Assembly (NCBI GenBank): GCA_947623455.1
Contig: OX392527.1
Location: 52,992,401-53,056,400 of the forward strand
Source: Mimachlamys varia
Lineage: Eukaryota; Mollusca; Bivalvia; Pectinida; Pectinidae
Direction of reading: 5' to 3'
Length of the DNA stretch: 64,000 bases
Positions 13,253-24,950 of the stretch are shown in pieces. The notes below the pieces were generated by a model that did no database searches, had not been told where the DNA came from, and was given only the letters and a program-made list of their open reading frames with translations. The position numbers were made by a program, and so were the translations under genes. The stretch's first letter is position 1. Each line of letters starts with the position of its first letter.

Positions 13253-13959
13253 GATAAAATACAGCCAAATATAGCCATATTCTCTATATCCATGGCAGTG
13301 AAAGGGTTTCCCAGACTTTAAATGAGCTTTCAACACTTTTCTATCCGAGACAAACTTTTGAATACACATTTTGATTCCGTACTTTTATATAAAAATAATG
13401 GAAAACGTTATAGATCAAGGCTCTTATAACTGAGACTGATGCTTCGTTGGTCAAAAGTAGTTTGTACTTCATAAATGAACTATGTCCGATGTAGCCGAGT
13501 ACATGTAACGTTTGACCAGAGCAAGTTTACAGTGCAAGTTCGAATACGCGTTCAGTTTAAATAAAATTCTCTCATTTTTTAGATATTAAAATACTTTTAA
13601 AATCGAGCGAACTTTTGATTGAAATTATACCTATTTTTAATTTCATTCATAAGATTAAAATAATAATAATTCACTTATTGACTTTTCTCACTTGTGTGCA
13701 ACATACATTTTACATGTAACTTTCGAATACATCTATCCCAATACACTATAAAACCACGGAATCAGATTAGATTAAGTATGTTTATGATCTGATGATTACA
13801 TCTTAGACACATGCACGGGATTCTCATTGTATAATTAACTTTGGACACGTCATAACATTGCACGGTTGGGCGCACACACTAGCAGCCCACCATACCTCTT
13901 TATGATTCGGGTTAGTATTCCTATCTCCTGTCATCCAATTGGCTGAAACCTCAAACCTG
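13253..13959. repeat. 706 bp tandem duplication, copy 1 (intron-derived)
   Basis: Repeated directly at 13,960-14,664 with an offset of 706-707 bp. Three sub-blocks resemble the intron between the TLDc exon and the linker exon of the downstream IFI44L-like gene, in the same order. These are gggtttcccaga near 13,305 versus 31,777; caagttcgaatacgcgttca near 13,535 versus 32,259; and gcgcacacactagcag with ccatacctctttat near 13,870-13,905 versus 32,828-32,895. It therefore looks like a stranded piece of an IFI44-type intron. Confidence 0.75.
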
Positions 13960-14664
13960 ATAAAATACAGCCAAATATAGCCATATTCTCTATATCCATG
14001 GCAGTGAAAGGGTTTCCCAGACTTTAAATGAACTTTCAACACTTTTCTATCCGAGACAAACTTTTGAATACACATTTTGATTCCGTACTTTTATATAAAA
14101 ATAATGGAAAACGTTATAGATCAAGGCTCTTATAACTGAGACTGATGCTTCGTTGGTCAAAAGTAGTTTGTACTTCATAAATGAACTATGTCCGATGTAG
14201 CCGAGTACATGTAACTTTTGACCAGAGCAAGTTTACAGTGCAAGTTCGAATACGCGTTCAGTTTAAATAAAATTCTCTCATTTTTTAGATATTAAAATAC
14301 TTTTAAAATCGAGCGAACTTTTGATTGAAATTATACCTATTTTTAATTTCATTCATAAGATTAAAATAATAATAATTCACTTATTGACTTTTCTCACTTG
14401 TGTGCAACATACATTTTACATGTAACTTTCGAATACTTCTATCACAATACACTATAAAACCACGGAATCAGATTAGATTAAGTATGTTTCTGATCTGATG
14501 ATTACATCTTAGACACATGCACGGGATTCTCATTGTATAATTAACCTTGGACACGTCATAACATTGCACGGTTGGGCGCACACACTAGCAGCCCACCGTA
14601 CCTCTTTATGATTCGGGTTAGTATTCCTATCTCCTGTCATCCAATTGGCTGAAACCTCAAACAC
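13960..14664. repeat. 706 bp tandem duplication, copy 2
   Basis: Near-identical to 13,253-13,959, with scattered substitutions (for example taacgtttgacc versus taacttttgacc). The junction between copies carries a tgataaaatacag microhomology. No exon-like sequence is attached to it. Confidence 0.88.
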
Positions 14665-15190
14665 TTAATTGTGTCCTGAGTTGTTTTAGAAATGTAAACA
14701 TTTCCCAAACAAGGATATTACTGCTCTTGAAAATAAATAATATCGATTTTCCTAATGAGTTTAATGGCTATCATTTATCACTTTTATTATGCACTAAAAG
14801 AAACTTTGGAAAACCTGAATAAAAAAAACATCTGAAGAACGGAAAACCCTAGTGTCGTGTTGTTATTAGAATAATTCTAGTCTCCTAGTAAAATGATAAT
14901 GATATGGTTGACTTTGGTTTAATTTTGTCTTACGCCCTATCTAAATTGAAGGTCATTTAAAGACCGCATCCAGGAGTGTATAGTACAGCTCTCGCGGACT
15001 TTGCGTTTTCCATGCATCCGTGACAGACAAAGTAGTAGTGTCCACCAAAATGTCCACGACCTGGACAAGAGCCCACGCCATACCGCGGTCAACGACGGAT
15101 CATGATAAGCGCATACCGGTACCGTGGAAGCCCACGCTATTCGACGATAAAAATGTATGTCACGAACCACGTGTTATCGCGGATTACTAT
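14665..15190. other. Non-coding spacer
   Basis: No convincing coding sequence. The part from 15,020 contains gtccac-rich sequence that leads into the 17 bp minisatellite. Confidence 0.5.
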
Positions 15191-15194
15191 ATAC

Positions 15195-15925
15195 AATGTA
15201 CCGTGGACCACCAGATACCGTGGACCACCAGATACAGTGGACCACCAGATACAGTAGACCACCAGATGCCGTGGACCACCAGATACCGTGGACCACCAGA
15301 TACCGTGGACCACAAGATACAGTGGACCACCAGAAACAGTGGACCACCAGATGCCGTGGACCACCAGATACAGTGGACCACCAGATGCCGTGGACCACCA
15401 GATACAGTGGACCACCAGATACAGTGGACCACCAGATACCGTGGACCACCAGATACAGTGGACCACCAGATACAGTGGACCACCAGATACCGTGGACCAC
15501 CAGATACAGTGGACCACCAGATACAGTGGACCACCAGATACCGTGGACCACCAGATGGCGCGGATCACCAGATGCCGCGGATCACCAGATGCCGCGGATC
15601 ACCAGATGCCGTGGACCATCAGATACGGTGGACCACCAGATAGAGTGGACCACCAGATACCGTGGACCACCAGATACAGTGGACCACCAGATACCGTGGA
15701 CCACCAGATACAGTGGACCACCAGATACAGTGGACCACCAGATACCGTGGACCACCAGATACAGTGGACCACCAGATACCGTGGACCACCAGATACCGTG
15801 GATCACCAGATACCGTGGACCACCAGATGGCGCGGATCACCAGATGCCGCGGATCACCAGATGCCGTGGACCATCAGATACGGTGGACCACCAGATACAG
15901 TGGACCACCAGATGCCGTGGAATAT
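15195..15925. repeat. 17 bp minisatellite
   Basis: The unit gtggaccaccagatacc is 17 bp, with about 43 copies. A variant block (gatggcgcggatcaccagat) occurs near 15,553 and again near 15,826, about 16 units apart. This points to duplication of a larger sub-block. Because 17 is not a multiple of three, six long overlapping frames arise. None is a gene. Confidence 0.93.
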
Positions 15926-16481
15926 CTGTGACATCTTAAAGTCCGTTATGTACATTAAATATCAGTAAAGTTGACTGAATTCACGGTAAGGACATTCTCT
16001 GTTCTGACGATAATAAATAAACATACTTTTTATTAATAGTTGGTATCTACTGCATAGTTAATGTGAATATGAAGCATCTAAATTATTTTAAGTTCCTATG
16101 CATATAACGATAGAAAGAATGCAGCGTACTTCATGTGATGGACGTAAATAACGTTCTCCTCCATTCCTTTCAAACGAACATGCATCGAATTTGGAGAAAA
16201 CCATACGGTTACCTCACATAAAGACATCTGGCATAAGTCATTGCTACATTTAGAAATTGATTTGCTTCTCCGTGTACTGTGACATTTATATATCATGGGG
16301 GACGGGGCATTTATCTACATTATAAGTACAAATACATACCTGGTATACATATGTATGGTGATGTATACATGCAAGTTTTCTTAATGTTTTGTTTAGTCAC
16401 ACTTACATAATTGGATCGTCGAAAATGTCGCCAAGTCCATTCCCTTGTGTGTACATGACCGACACATGATAAAATACTGAC
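15926..16481. other. Spacer, no supported gene
   Basis: There is a short minus-strand open stretch (16,096-16,296) rich in Cys and Ser. It lacks a convincing splice context. It could be a decayed exon of the same unknown minus-strand gene suggested just upstream. Confidence 0.35.
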
Positions 16482-16710
16482 CTAGATTTGTGTAAGCATT
16501 ATATCCATACACGTCTACCCCAACAAATCCACCCGCCCCTAATTCAATTGAGAAATATTCGTCAATAACTCGGAGAAAAATAGTATCCGTCGTATTAGAT
16601 TTCAATTTAATGTTCGACCTTTTGCCATTGTATGTAAATGTAATCCATATTGCATTTGATCCGAAAAAGTGAATTGTGTACCAATCATTTAAGCTTTCAA
16701 AACATATCTA
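16482..16710 (-). pseudogene. Possible isolated exon of unknown protein
   Basis: On the minus strand an open stretch of about 76 codons is bounded by an acceptor-like gaaatgtag and a donor-like g/gtcagt at 16,480-16,481. It reads smoothly (WYTIHFFGSNAIWITFTYNG, later ELGAGGFVGVDVYGYNAYTN), with alternating hydrophobic strands suggesting a beta-rich fold. I do not recognise the family. A second minus-strand stretch at 16,746-16,860 (NDNDMNVKIYYVKNGRTL) could be a neighbouring exon. No start, stop or complete gene can be assembled, so it may be a relic. Confidence 0.25.
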
Positions 16711-17274
16711 CTACATTTCATTAGGAATACAAAGGCATCTACGTACTATAATCTGAAAGAGATGTTCACTCGATCAATTTGATAACCGTTACTTGATAAA
16801 GTTCTTCCATTCTTTACATAATAAATCTTTACATTCATGTCATTGTCGTTCGGAATTAACGTACTAGGAATATTACAAATTTTGTATCTATGTCTCTGGT
16901 TATAAGTATCTATGTCTCTGGTTATTACCAATACAAAGATGTATTGAGTAAAAATGAAATTGAAATTATTAAATGTCCGTGTTTAATTTTGTAGTGATCA
17001 ACAAGTGACCTACATTGAAAGTATCCGGCAGTAGTTATCAGCCGATTGTGTATTCTTTACGTTGTTTACGAAAACAAAACCAACCGTCAGTGTAGTTTAT
17101 GTGTCTCTGATCGACTATCGCTTATAACTTGCAGTAGACGTTATGTCAATCAAACGCAGAAGCTAGTATACATGTATGTGTTGAATGCATGTGTCTTTAA
17201 GATATTGCTGTATGTTCGTGTAAGCCTTCTTGTTATAATGCAGAACTGACTTTATAAATGTTACACACTGGAGT

Positions 17275-17520
17275 ATACTGTCAAAGTCCCTAACTATTAC
17301 TATCGTGTGTAGGATCTGACAGCGACCAGTAGAAGGTCATGTGCAGATCTAGATGACCTGTATTATTTCCATATCTTGGAAATGAACAGCCAATCAAAAT
17401 GCACCTTCTAAACAGTGTTTGGTAGACGAACAAAAATGGTATATTTTGTGATCATTTCTTTTCCTTCAGTTGTTATTTTTTTCGGACAAACGAAAAACTA
17501 CAAATCAAACAGATAATGTC
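17275..17520. repeat. Dispersed repeat, copy 1
   Basis: Matches 43,685-43,965 over most of its length, with small gaps. Shared pieces are gtgtgtaggatct.acagcga, aaaggtcatgtgcaga, gaaatgaacagccaat, gtttggtagacgaacaaaaa and ggacaaacgaaaaactacaa. Both copies have the same orientation. The nature is unknown; no terminal repeats are seen. Confidence 0.7.
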
Positions 17521-18977
17521 TAAAAAGAACACACGCCTTGGCGTAGAGACCGCTGAAATGGGCACCGCCATTTTTGTATAGGTCGTTAGGGTGTCTCGTT
17601 ACTTTACTCTGGTTTGACGACAAGTGTAGAAAAAATCGAAAATAGCTTTTCACTCTCAGAATCTGGTAAGCAGCGATTTGATTGGTGAATACAAAGGTCA
17701 ATAGCGAGGAACTGTATTTTAATCAGACGGTTGTTTTACATTCCTCTTTTTTTATTAATCAGAGACCAAAAATCACAGAAAAAAATATGAAAAGACTTAG
17801 AAAATCAACATTATTAAAATATACATAGAAATGGGTATATCTCTAACGCCGATTTCAATGTGAACGTATATATTGCTTTGGTAGGTAAACGCGTTTTAAA
17901 TACTCCTCAATTTCAGGAAATAATTTTTAAAAAACAACAACAACAAAACATTTCTCTTACAGTGTGATACATGTACTATAATAAGTATAGAACTTCTACT
18001 AAGATTGAATTGTTTGCACCATGCAAATACTGAAATTAAGTATATTGGGCCTTTAAAACAATACATGTACATACAGTAAATGACGTCACATACAACGTAT
18101 TTTATACTGGCAACCAGCCCCTTATTTTCTATAGAGAATATCTCTATTTTACTACAAGCCTATCTCCCCCTTGTTTCAGACACCCAAGTGATCAAAATTA
18201 TTTGACTATTTTGTTTTCTGTATATTAATCTAGAGACGGGAGCCAGTCTATCCGTATGTACACATCTGCGTATATGAACTTGTCTATGATAAATGTTAAT
18301 AAACAGCATCCAGCTACATCTGTATAACAAACTAAATGCAATAAATCTGCTTCAAAAAGTATGAAACTATTTAAAAGGAAGCGCCGCCTTATTAAAATAA
18401 CAATAAAAGACAAAAACAAATCTTATTTCGACTGATTTACTTGAGATGTAAAACGTTTTTGCGTTATTTCAGTGCTTATTATGAGTTATTTCCCCTTACA
18501 CTATAAAAGAAAATAAAAATTAATTTTGAACTTTCATTTTCTATGACAGGCGAAATTTACAACTTGGGTTATTTTAAGTACCTGGTAGATATAAATAATC
18601 GAATTATATAAATGTAACCACGCCAAAATACCTTTGTTGTACTATCATTTCCGTTAATAAAGAACCGGAAGTAAAATCAGATTGAACGCACCACTAAGCA
18701 TAGAGATCTTCACGGATGTAAGTATGTCTGTTCGCTTTGTTTTCGTTGTTTGTAAATTTATATGTATTGTTAAGTTGTAGAACTTAATCAGAAATACACA
18801 AAGTGTATTTTATTTCAGAAATGATATTGACGATCTAGGCAGACATAGATCGGCTATCAATCAAAAAGAATTATAGGAATGTTTACATCAGTCTCCTGTT
18901 AAAACGGATATTGAGTATGCCATTTTAACGTTTCCACGGGCGGGGCACGTCGATCCGAGATGCAGCAATGGAAGTAT
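17521..18977. other. Non-coding spacer
   Basis: No supported gene. Near 18,660-18,730 an ETS-like aaccggaagt is followed 50 bp later by a donor-like gtaagt. This could be a first exon of a non-coding transcript, but it is weak. Confidence 0.35.
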
Positions 18978-19318
18978 CTAACGAAATATATGTTGAACCT
19001 GTGTGATTAAGGAATGTGATTTTTTGTAGTTAGATTCTAATTGTTGTTAGGCATTTTCTTCAGCATTAGTTGCACTAAATATAGCTATACCGGTAAACGG
19101 GGGTTGAGTTAAATGTCTTAGATATCAAACGTCGTTATTGAGATCATTGTGAAATGATAATAGACCAAGTCATGGTGTCAACATACACGGGTACTTGTAA
19201 TACTTATCTTAATTAACTAAATCCCGACCAACATAACTTCAGCATACATTGTACATGTATTTCTAAACTTTGTGTTAAATAAGAAACTGAGTGATAATTT
19301 TTATGTAGAAACAACTCT
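18978..19318. repeat. A-B duplicated block, uninterrupted copy
   Basis: Segment A (18,978-19,089, taacgaaatatatgttgaac to atagctatac) is joined directly to segment B (19,090-19,318, cggtaaacgggggttgagtt to gtagaaacaactc). The same A and B recur at 19,319-20,161, separated by about 500 bp. A diverged B-like stretch is also visible near 25,050-25,215. Confidence 0.85.
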
Positions 19319-20161
19319 AACGAAATATATGTTGAACCTGTGTGATTAAGGAATGTGATTTTTTGTAGTTAGATTCTAATTGTTGTTAGGCATTTTCTTC
19401 AGCATTAGTTGCACTAAATATAGCTATACATGATTCACAATAATTATTTTTCTTAAGATGTAACTGCTTATTCGATGGGTCGCCGAACCTGTTAAGTTCG
19501 TCTGTCATAAAAATTTGGGTTGTTGTGGTTAGGACATGCATATATTGTAAAAAGAAAATGATTTCATGGGAGATAATAATGTACATGAATAAACAATAAT
19601 AATAATATCATAAATAGTGACTTTTTTATAAATACGTCACACAAATTTTTTTATTATTTTGAATGAAATAATTGAGGATACACAATACAAAACTTCACAA
19701 CGTATCTTGCATTACAAGTAATTGCGTTCCTCATAATTACTATATAAAGCAAAAGCATTAGAATGAAGGCTGGTGGGACATGTATATGGCCGTGTGCCTT
19801 TGTACATTTATTCACGTACACCCATCTAGGCTAACTCAGAGGTTTTTATAAAACGCAAACACAGCACACACAACACAAAGAATATGCAGTTGACTGAAAT
19901 ACGAGTACCTGTCTTGTTACATGTACAACAGACCGGTAAACGGGGGTTGAGTTAAATGTCTTAGATATCAAACGTCGTTATTGAGATCATTGTGAAATGA
20001 TAATAGACCAAGTCATGGTGTCAACATACACGGGTACTTGTAATACTTATCTTAATTAACTAAATCCCGACCAACATAACTTCAGCATACATTGTACATG
20101 TATTTCTAAACTTTGTGTTAAATAAGAAACTGAGTGATAATTTTTATGTAGAAACAACTCG
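19319..20161. repeat. A-B duplicated block, interrupted copy
   Basis: A (19,319-19,430) and B (19,931-20,161) match the upstream block almost perfectly. They are separated by an unrelated 500 bp segment (19,431-19,930) placed exactly at the A/B joint. Either that segment inserted after duplication or it was lost from the upstream copy. Confidence 0.8.
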
Positions 20162-20274
20162 TTTCGTTAGACAGGATTGGTTTAATACTGTACTGGTAGG
20201 TAATTAATGAAATCTAACAGATGTAAATTTGAAAATTACATTTGCCATTTTTGCCTCAAAATTCTTTGTACCAC

Positions 20275-20390
20275 CATGAGGATCTCTGTGTTGTACTTTT
20301 AGTTTTGTTACCAGGAAAACCAGCGGTAACAAGAAACACCGAGTTCAATTTACAGGATCGCCAGAACAATCTACACTTAAGTAAGTACCT
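20275..20390. repeat. Fragment shared with 25,640-25,745
   Basis: Both places read ttttagtttt.ttacca.gaaa followed by ggtaacaagaaacaccgagt, then acaatctacacttaagtaag or a close variant. With the B-like block also present upstream of both, this suggests an old duplication of a larger unit (about 19-20.4 kb versus 25.0-25.75 kb). A short open frame with a donor-like gtaagt follows, but no gene can be built. Confidence 0.55.
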
Positions 20391-20569
20391 CTCTTTAATT
20401 TACCTCCTCAGACTCCACTGTTTATTAACGTCTACTTTGATTTTGATCATGTTACTGACTAATATTATGTAAACATTTGATCAGTTAATTCTGTGTCTAA
20501 CTGTCAGTGCCTCGGCTCGAACTTATTATGCAGATCATGCTTATTATAAAAAGGAATGGATTTCATAGG

Positions 20570-21190
20570 TGACATGGGGCACAGGGAGATGCTGGGGTGA
20601 CGGGGAGAGGCTGGGGTTACAGGGTGAGGCTGGGGGACAGGGAAAGGCTGGAGTGACGGGGAGAGGCTGGGGTGACGGGGAGAGGCTGGGGTTACAGGGA
20701 GAGGCTGGGGGACAGGGAAAGACTGGGGTGACGGGGAGAGGCTGGGGTGACGGGGAGTGGCTGGGATGACGGGTAGAGGCTAGTGTGACAGGCAGAGGCT
20801 AGGACGACGGGGTGTACTGAGGAGACGGGGAGAGGCTTGGTTGACAGAAAGAGGCTGGGTTGACGAGGAGGGTCTAGGCTGACGGGGAGAGACTGGGGTG
20901 GTAGAGGGTGATAGAGAGATACTTGGACGATAGGGAGAGCCTGAGTGACGGGGAGAAGCTGTGATGACAGGGAGGGGCTTGAGTGACGGGGAGAGGCTAG
21001 GGTGACAGGGAGCGGCTAAGTTGACGGGGATTGCCAAAGGTGACAGGGAGAGTCTATAGTGACGGAGAGAGACTTGGATGATAGGGAAAGCCTGAGTGAC
21101 GGGGAGAAGCTGTAATGACAGGGAGGGGTTTAGGTAATTGGGAGATTCTGGGGGTAACGGGAAGAGGCTGAGGTGACAGGGAAGTGCACA
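20570..21190. repeat. 19 bp GC-rich minisatellite
   Basis: The unit gacggggagaggctggggt is 19 bp. It is regular at 20,570-20,770 and increasingly degenerate to 21,190. It is strongly purine-rich on the plus strand and stands out from the AT-rich surroundings. Its open frames are artefacts. Confidence 0.9.
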
Positions 21191-22900
21191 TAATGCTACA
21201 CATCATGCTTATCCACATAGTTTGTTATTACTACACAATCGGTCATTTTAAATGAAATGGATTTCTACAAAACAGTGTCGGTGAGATTTTACCTGCGGAC
21301 TTATGCCGTGTCATGACATACACGGGTGGTCACGTGATCACAGTTCACATTTCGAATCTTTCTCACTCAGAATACACCTGCTTGAGCACTGTTAACCATT
21401 CAGAGGTGACCGTTAAATATCCCATGGAGGTATAGCCTGCTTTCTTCTTCTTAACTTCCCACAACCTTCAACACAATGAAGTAGGTCGATTAATAGGTAC
21501 CATGAATATATTGGTGACATTATATGACAAAATCTTCAAGGATACCGGAACTTTAATTCCACATTAACGCAATCGGTCCAGTTTATCTTATAAAAACTGG
21601 TTACGGGAATATAGTTTGATTTTGTCAATGTTAGACTGTGATCGGGGATTTTGTAAAAGCTAAATGTTGCTGAATATATATGGAAAGGAATAAATAATTC
21701 CATTCATCAATCTTGTCGGTGTTCCTTTTATTTGACTTTCGTTCTCCAATACAAAAGAGTTCCAAAAATGTTATAATACTAAATGCAAAGAAGGATAACT
21801 GCATAGAGCAATGAAGCGACACAGACTAAATAATGACTCTACATCTATCTTCACACATTTTCATATACACAACAAGACGTCAAGGCTGACCAATTAGCCC
21901 AAAATAGTTGGTACAATTACAATAAGCAATTGGTGCAATCTCATTCAAAACTAATTGCAATATCTAATTAACTTCCCCCTCTGCCCGGGCCCAATACTAG
22001 GGCTTTGCCCTCGAACCATTAATAAGTATACATATCATAAACGTGTCAAATAGTAGTTATGTTTTTTAGTTCAAGTATAAAGCTTCTTTTTCCAAATATA
22101 AGGTTTTGTTTCTGGGTCCATTATAACAACATTGATATATATGACCTCTATATCTCTTCCATTAATTTAAAAAGTTCATTGGGGTAATATCTGTTAAATT
22201 TTCGAAAAATGAATATTTTGGTGGGTTTATTTTCATTGTTGACAGCTAATCCGTATTTTTCAGCATTTTCTTATGATCGTTAAAATCTTCTGAAATAAAA
22301 CTGTATCATAAGCATATATTATATATTAGCCTGGGCTACCTCTTTAATAGCATGAAACAACTTCAGCAGAACTGGTGAAAAACATATCTTTATATTCAAT
22401 TAAATATTATCATGTTCTATTTTTTACATTGTACGCCCCCTGACCTACTCTCACTATCGTTATAAAACTGATAGGTCGAAACACATAGCTAAGTCAAATC
22501 ACCGCTATGAAAATATAATTTTATGTGTAAAATGGAAGGATATTTGCATACTTACTTGTAATTCTCGTCGACTGAAAGGTCGTAAAACCTTGGGGTGACA
22601 CCTGTAACCAATTAAATCATGTCTACAGAGAGGGGAGGTGATGTGCTAATACATGTTTAGGATCAGTTGCTTATCAATCAAATCATGTCAGTTTAATTAA
22701 ATGTCATACAGTATATCATGAGTACATCGTACATGTGTGTGTATGTAGTTATTATACATTGTACTATGGAACTAACTTATTTTATCCTAGTTCACCCGGA
22801 TGTACCTGATAGATGGTATCTTCTTTTTCTGTTAAGGCCTATTCCATCAATATTGATGATTACATCGGCCGGTCTGTTGGGTTACAAACAGCGGCGTAAG
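21191..22900. other. Non-coding spacer
   Basis: AT-rich with no recognised gene or repeat family. It abuts the 3' end of a minus-strand LINE. Confidence 0.5.
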
Positions 22901-22904
22901 GAAA

Positions 22905-24950
22905 AGTTAGTTACAGTGGGGTTTTTTTGCAGATAAGATAAAAAGGGGGTAAAACCGGATGTGGTGTTCAGTGCAGCATGAAGGAGGAGATTCCACTGTG
23001 TGGGGAAAATGGGTATTTGTAAGTGTCCTTCGAAGCAGATATTTGTTTGAAAGTGTGTGTATGTGCGTGTCTGGTTCTGGAGTCTGATGGGTAAGGATAG
23101 ATGTGGAGTCGATGGCTAATGTTTGGTGCACTATTTTGTAGAAGAATATCAGTCGTGTTTGCAGCCGTCGTGATCGTAATGTCGGCCATTGCAGTTGGTG
23201 TAGCATGTCTGCTACTGAACTAGTGTTGTGATATTAGTTGTTGACGTATCGTGCTGCTTTGCGTTGTGTTTTTTCTAACTGTTGAATTTGATTTGTATTG
23301 TGTGAGTCCCTTATGGAAGAGCAGTACTCCAGTTTGGGACGGACTAGTGCTTTGTATGCGTGTTCTTTTATGTGTGGTGAGTTGATTTTCAAGTTATGTT
23401 CAAAGAACCCTAGTGACCTGTTAGCGTTTGAGGTGATGTTGTTGATGTGTTTGTTCCATTTTAAGTTATTTTGTAATGTTAGGCCTAAGTATTTGGTAGA
23501 ATCTACTTGTTAGAGTGTGTGATTGTGAAGAGTATAGTCGTGGTGTATTTTGTTGCGTTTTGGTGTGATGTTGATGATGTTGCACTTGTCTGGGTGAAAT
23601 TTCATTAACCAGTCAGTTTCCCATTGTCCTATGGGTCTGTATGTTTGTTTCTAGTGTTATTCTGTGCTAGGTCGTGTATGAATGTGACGAGCTGTGTCTC
23701 GCATGACCTGGGCGATCTAAAGCCGTGTTGTAGGTCGTAAAGTATATTGTTGTTCTCTAGGTGTGACATTGTGGCGCTTGTTATAATATATTCCATGAGT
23801 TTACATGTGATGCAGGTGAGTGAGATCGGTCTGTAGTTGGTAGGGTTGTACATACAATGTATCTCCTTTTCTATACATCGTGTAAACGATTGCATGTTTC
23901 CAGTCTGCTGGAAGTGTACCTGTGGTGAGTGAAAGGGTGAATATTTAAGTGAGGATGGGTGCTGTTATGCCACGTTGTTCTTTGAGTGCCGTGTACGTTA
24001 TCTGGGCCGGTTGCTTTATTTTGGTTGATGTTACCAAGAAGTTTGTCTTTTCCTTGTTGTGTAATATGAATCTCTGGCGTGATGGGGTGTTGTTAGGGTC
24101 CTTTGTCGGGTTTGGGGCAGTCTTGTTCTGTTGTGAAGGCATATTTAAATTGTTCATTTAGCATATTTGCCTTACATACATGTAGTATTTTTCTTTTCTG
24201 GTGGTTTTAAAGTAAGAGAATATGTTTTTATTGGGGTTTTTTTGCCATAGTGTGGTGTTTGCTGTTCGTCTTCTGGTATATCTTTTATCATTTTTTCTAT
24301 GTAATTTAGATATGCGTTTCAAGTTTGTTTTTGCAGTTCTGATTTGGTTGTTTTGTGTTTCTGTATTAGTTCGTGTTTTGCTTTGGTTTTTGTGTGTAGT
24401 TGTTTGTATTTGTTAATGAGCTGATGGATAGAGTGTGCTATCCATGGACGTTTTGCTTTGTATGTGATGTGTTTTTTGGGTATGTTTTTGTCAACTGAGT
24501 TGTTGAGTGTCCGTTTAAATGAGATCTAGAGGCCGTCTGCTGTTTGGTTGTTTTGTTTGTCAAGTTTTGTGTTAAGTTGTACGATGTAATTCTTATGTTG
24601 TCCTAATCAGCTTTATTGTATATAATAAGTATGCCTCTATGTTCTCTTAGTATACGCTTGAGTCGGACGTCAATTTCGGGTATACAAAGTCATGGTCAGC
24701 TGGTGCAGTTTCTGTCTTGTTTATGATTGAAAGACGGTTTGTTAGGGCTAGGTCAAGGATATGGTCTCCCTCGTGGGTGTTGTCGTCATTTGTGATAGGG
24801 AGTTGTCGTCGATGATGTGCAATATGTGCAGGTGACGTTTGATGTCTGTTTTGCTAGGTATTGTTGTGCTGTTTTGCCAGTTTTTGTGAGATAGATTGAA
24901 ATCTTGATAAAAGTACATCACAAACAGTATGCAGTAGTTAACATTACGTG
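22905..24950 (-). mobile_element. Decayed non-LTR retrotransposon (CR1/jockey-like)
   Basis: Reading the minus strand, pieces of one LINE ORF2 follow in order but in different frames. There is an endonuclease tail (DFNLSHKNW near 24,890, then PTRE-type sequence near 24,760). Reverse-transcriptase fingers follow (NYRPISLTCITCKLMEYII with HLENNNILYDLQHGFRSPRS, 23,629-23,860). Next is a PDKCN-type stretch near 23,580, and then the C-terminal LQWPTLRSRRLQTRLIFFYK (about 23,190). Frameshifts and stops break it. The palm segment expected to hold the catalytic Tyr-Ala-Asp-Asp is absent between 23,645 and 23,630. The copy is 5'-truncated and cannot be active. Exact clade assignment needs alignment. 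Confidence 0.85.

Noticed and set aside
15157..15939. 260-codon open frame and five overlapping frames
   Set aside because: Generated by a 17 bp repeat. Every frame spells the same 17-residue cycle, and there is no coding bias.
18660..18730. ETS-like site and donor as a first exon
   Set aside because: No downstream exon or conserved partner to support it.
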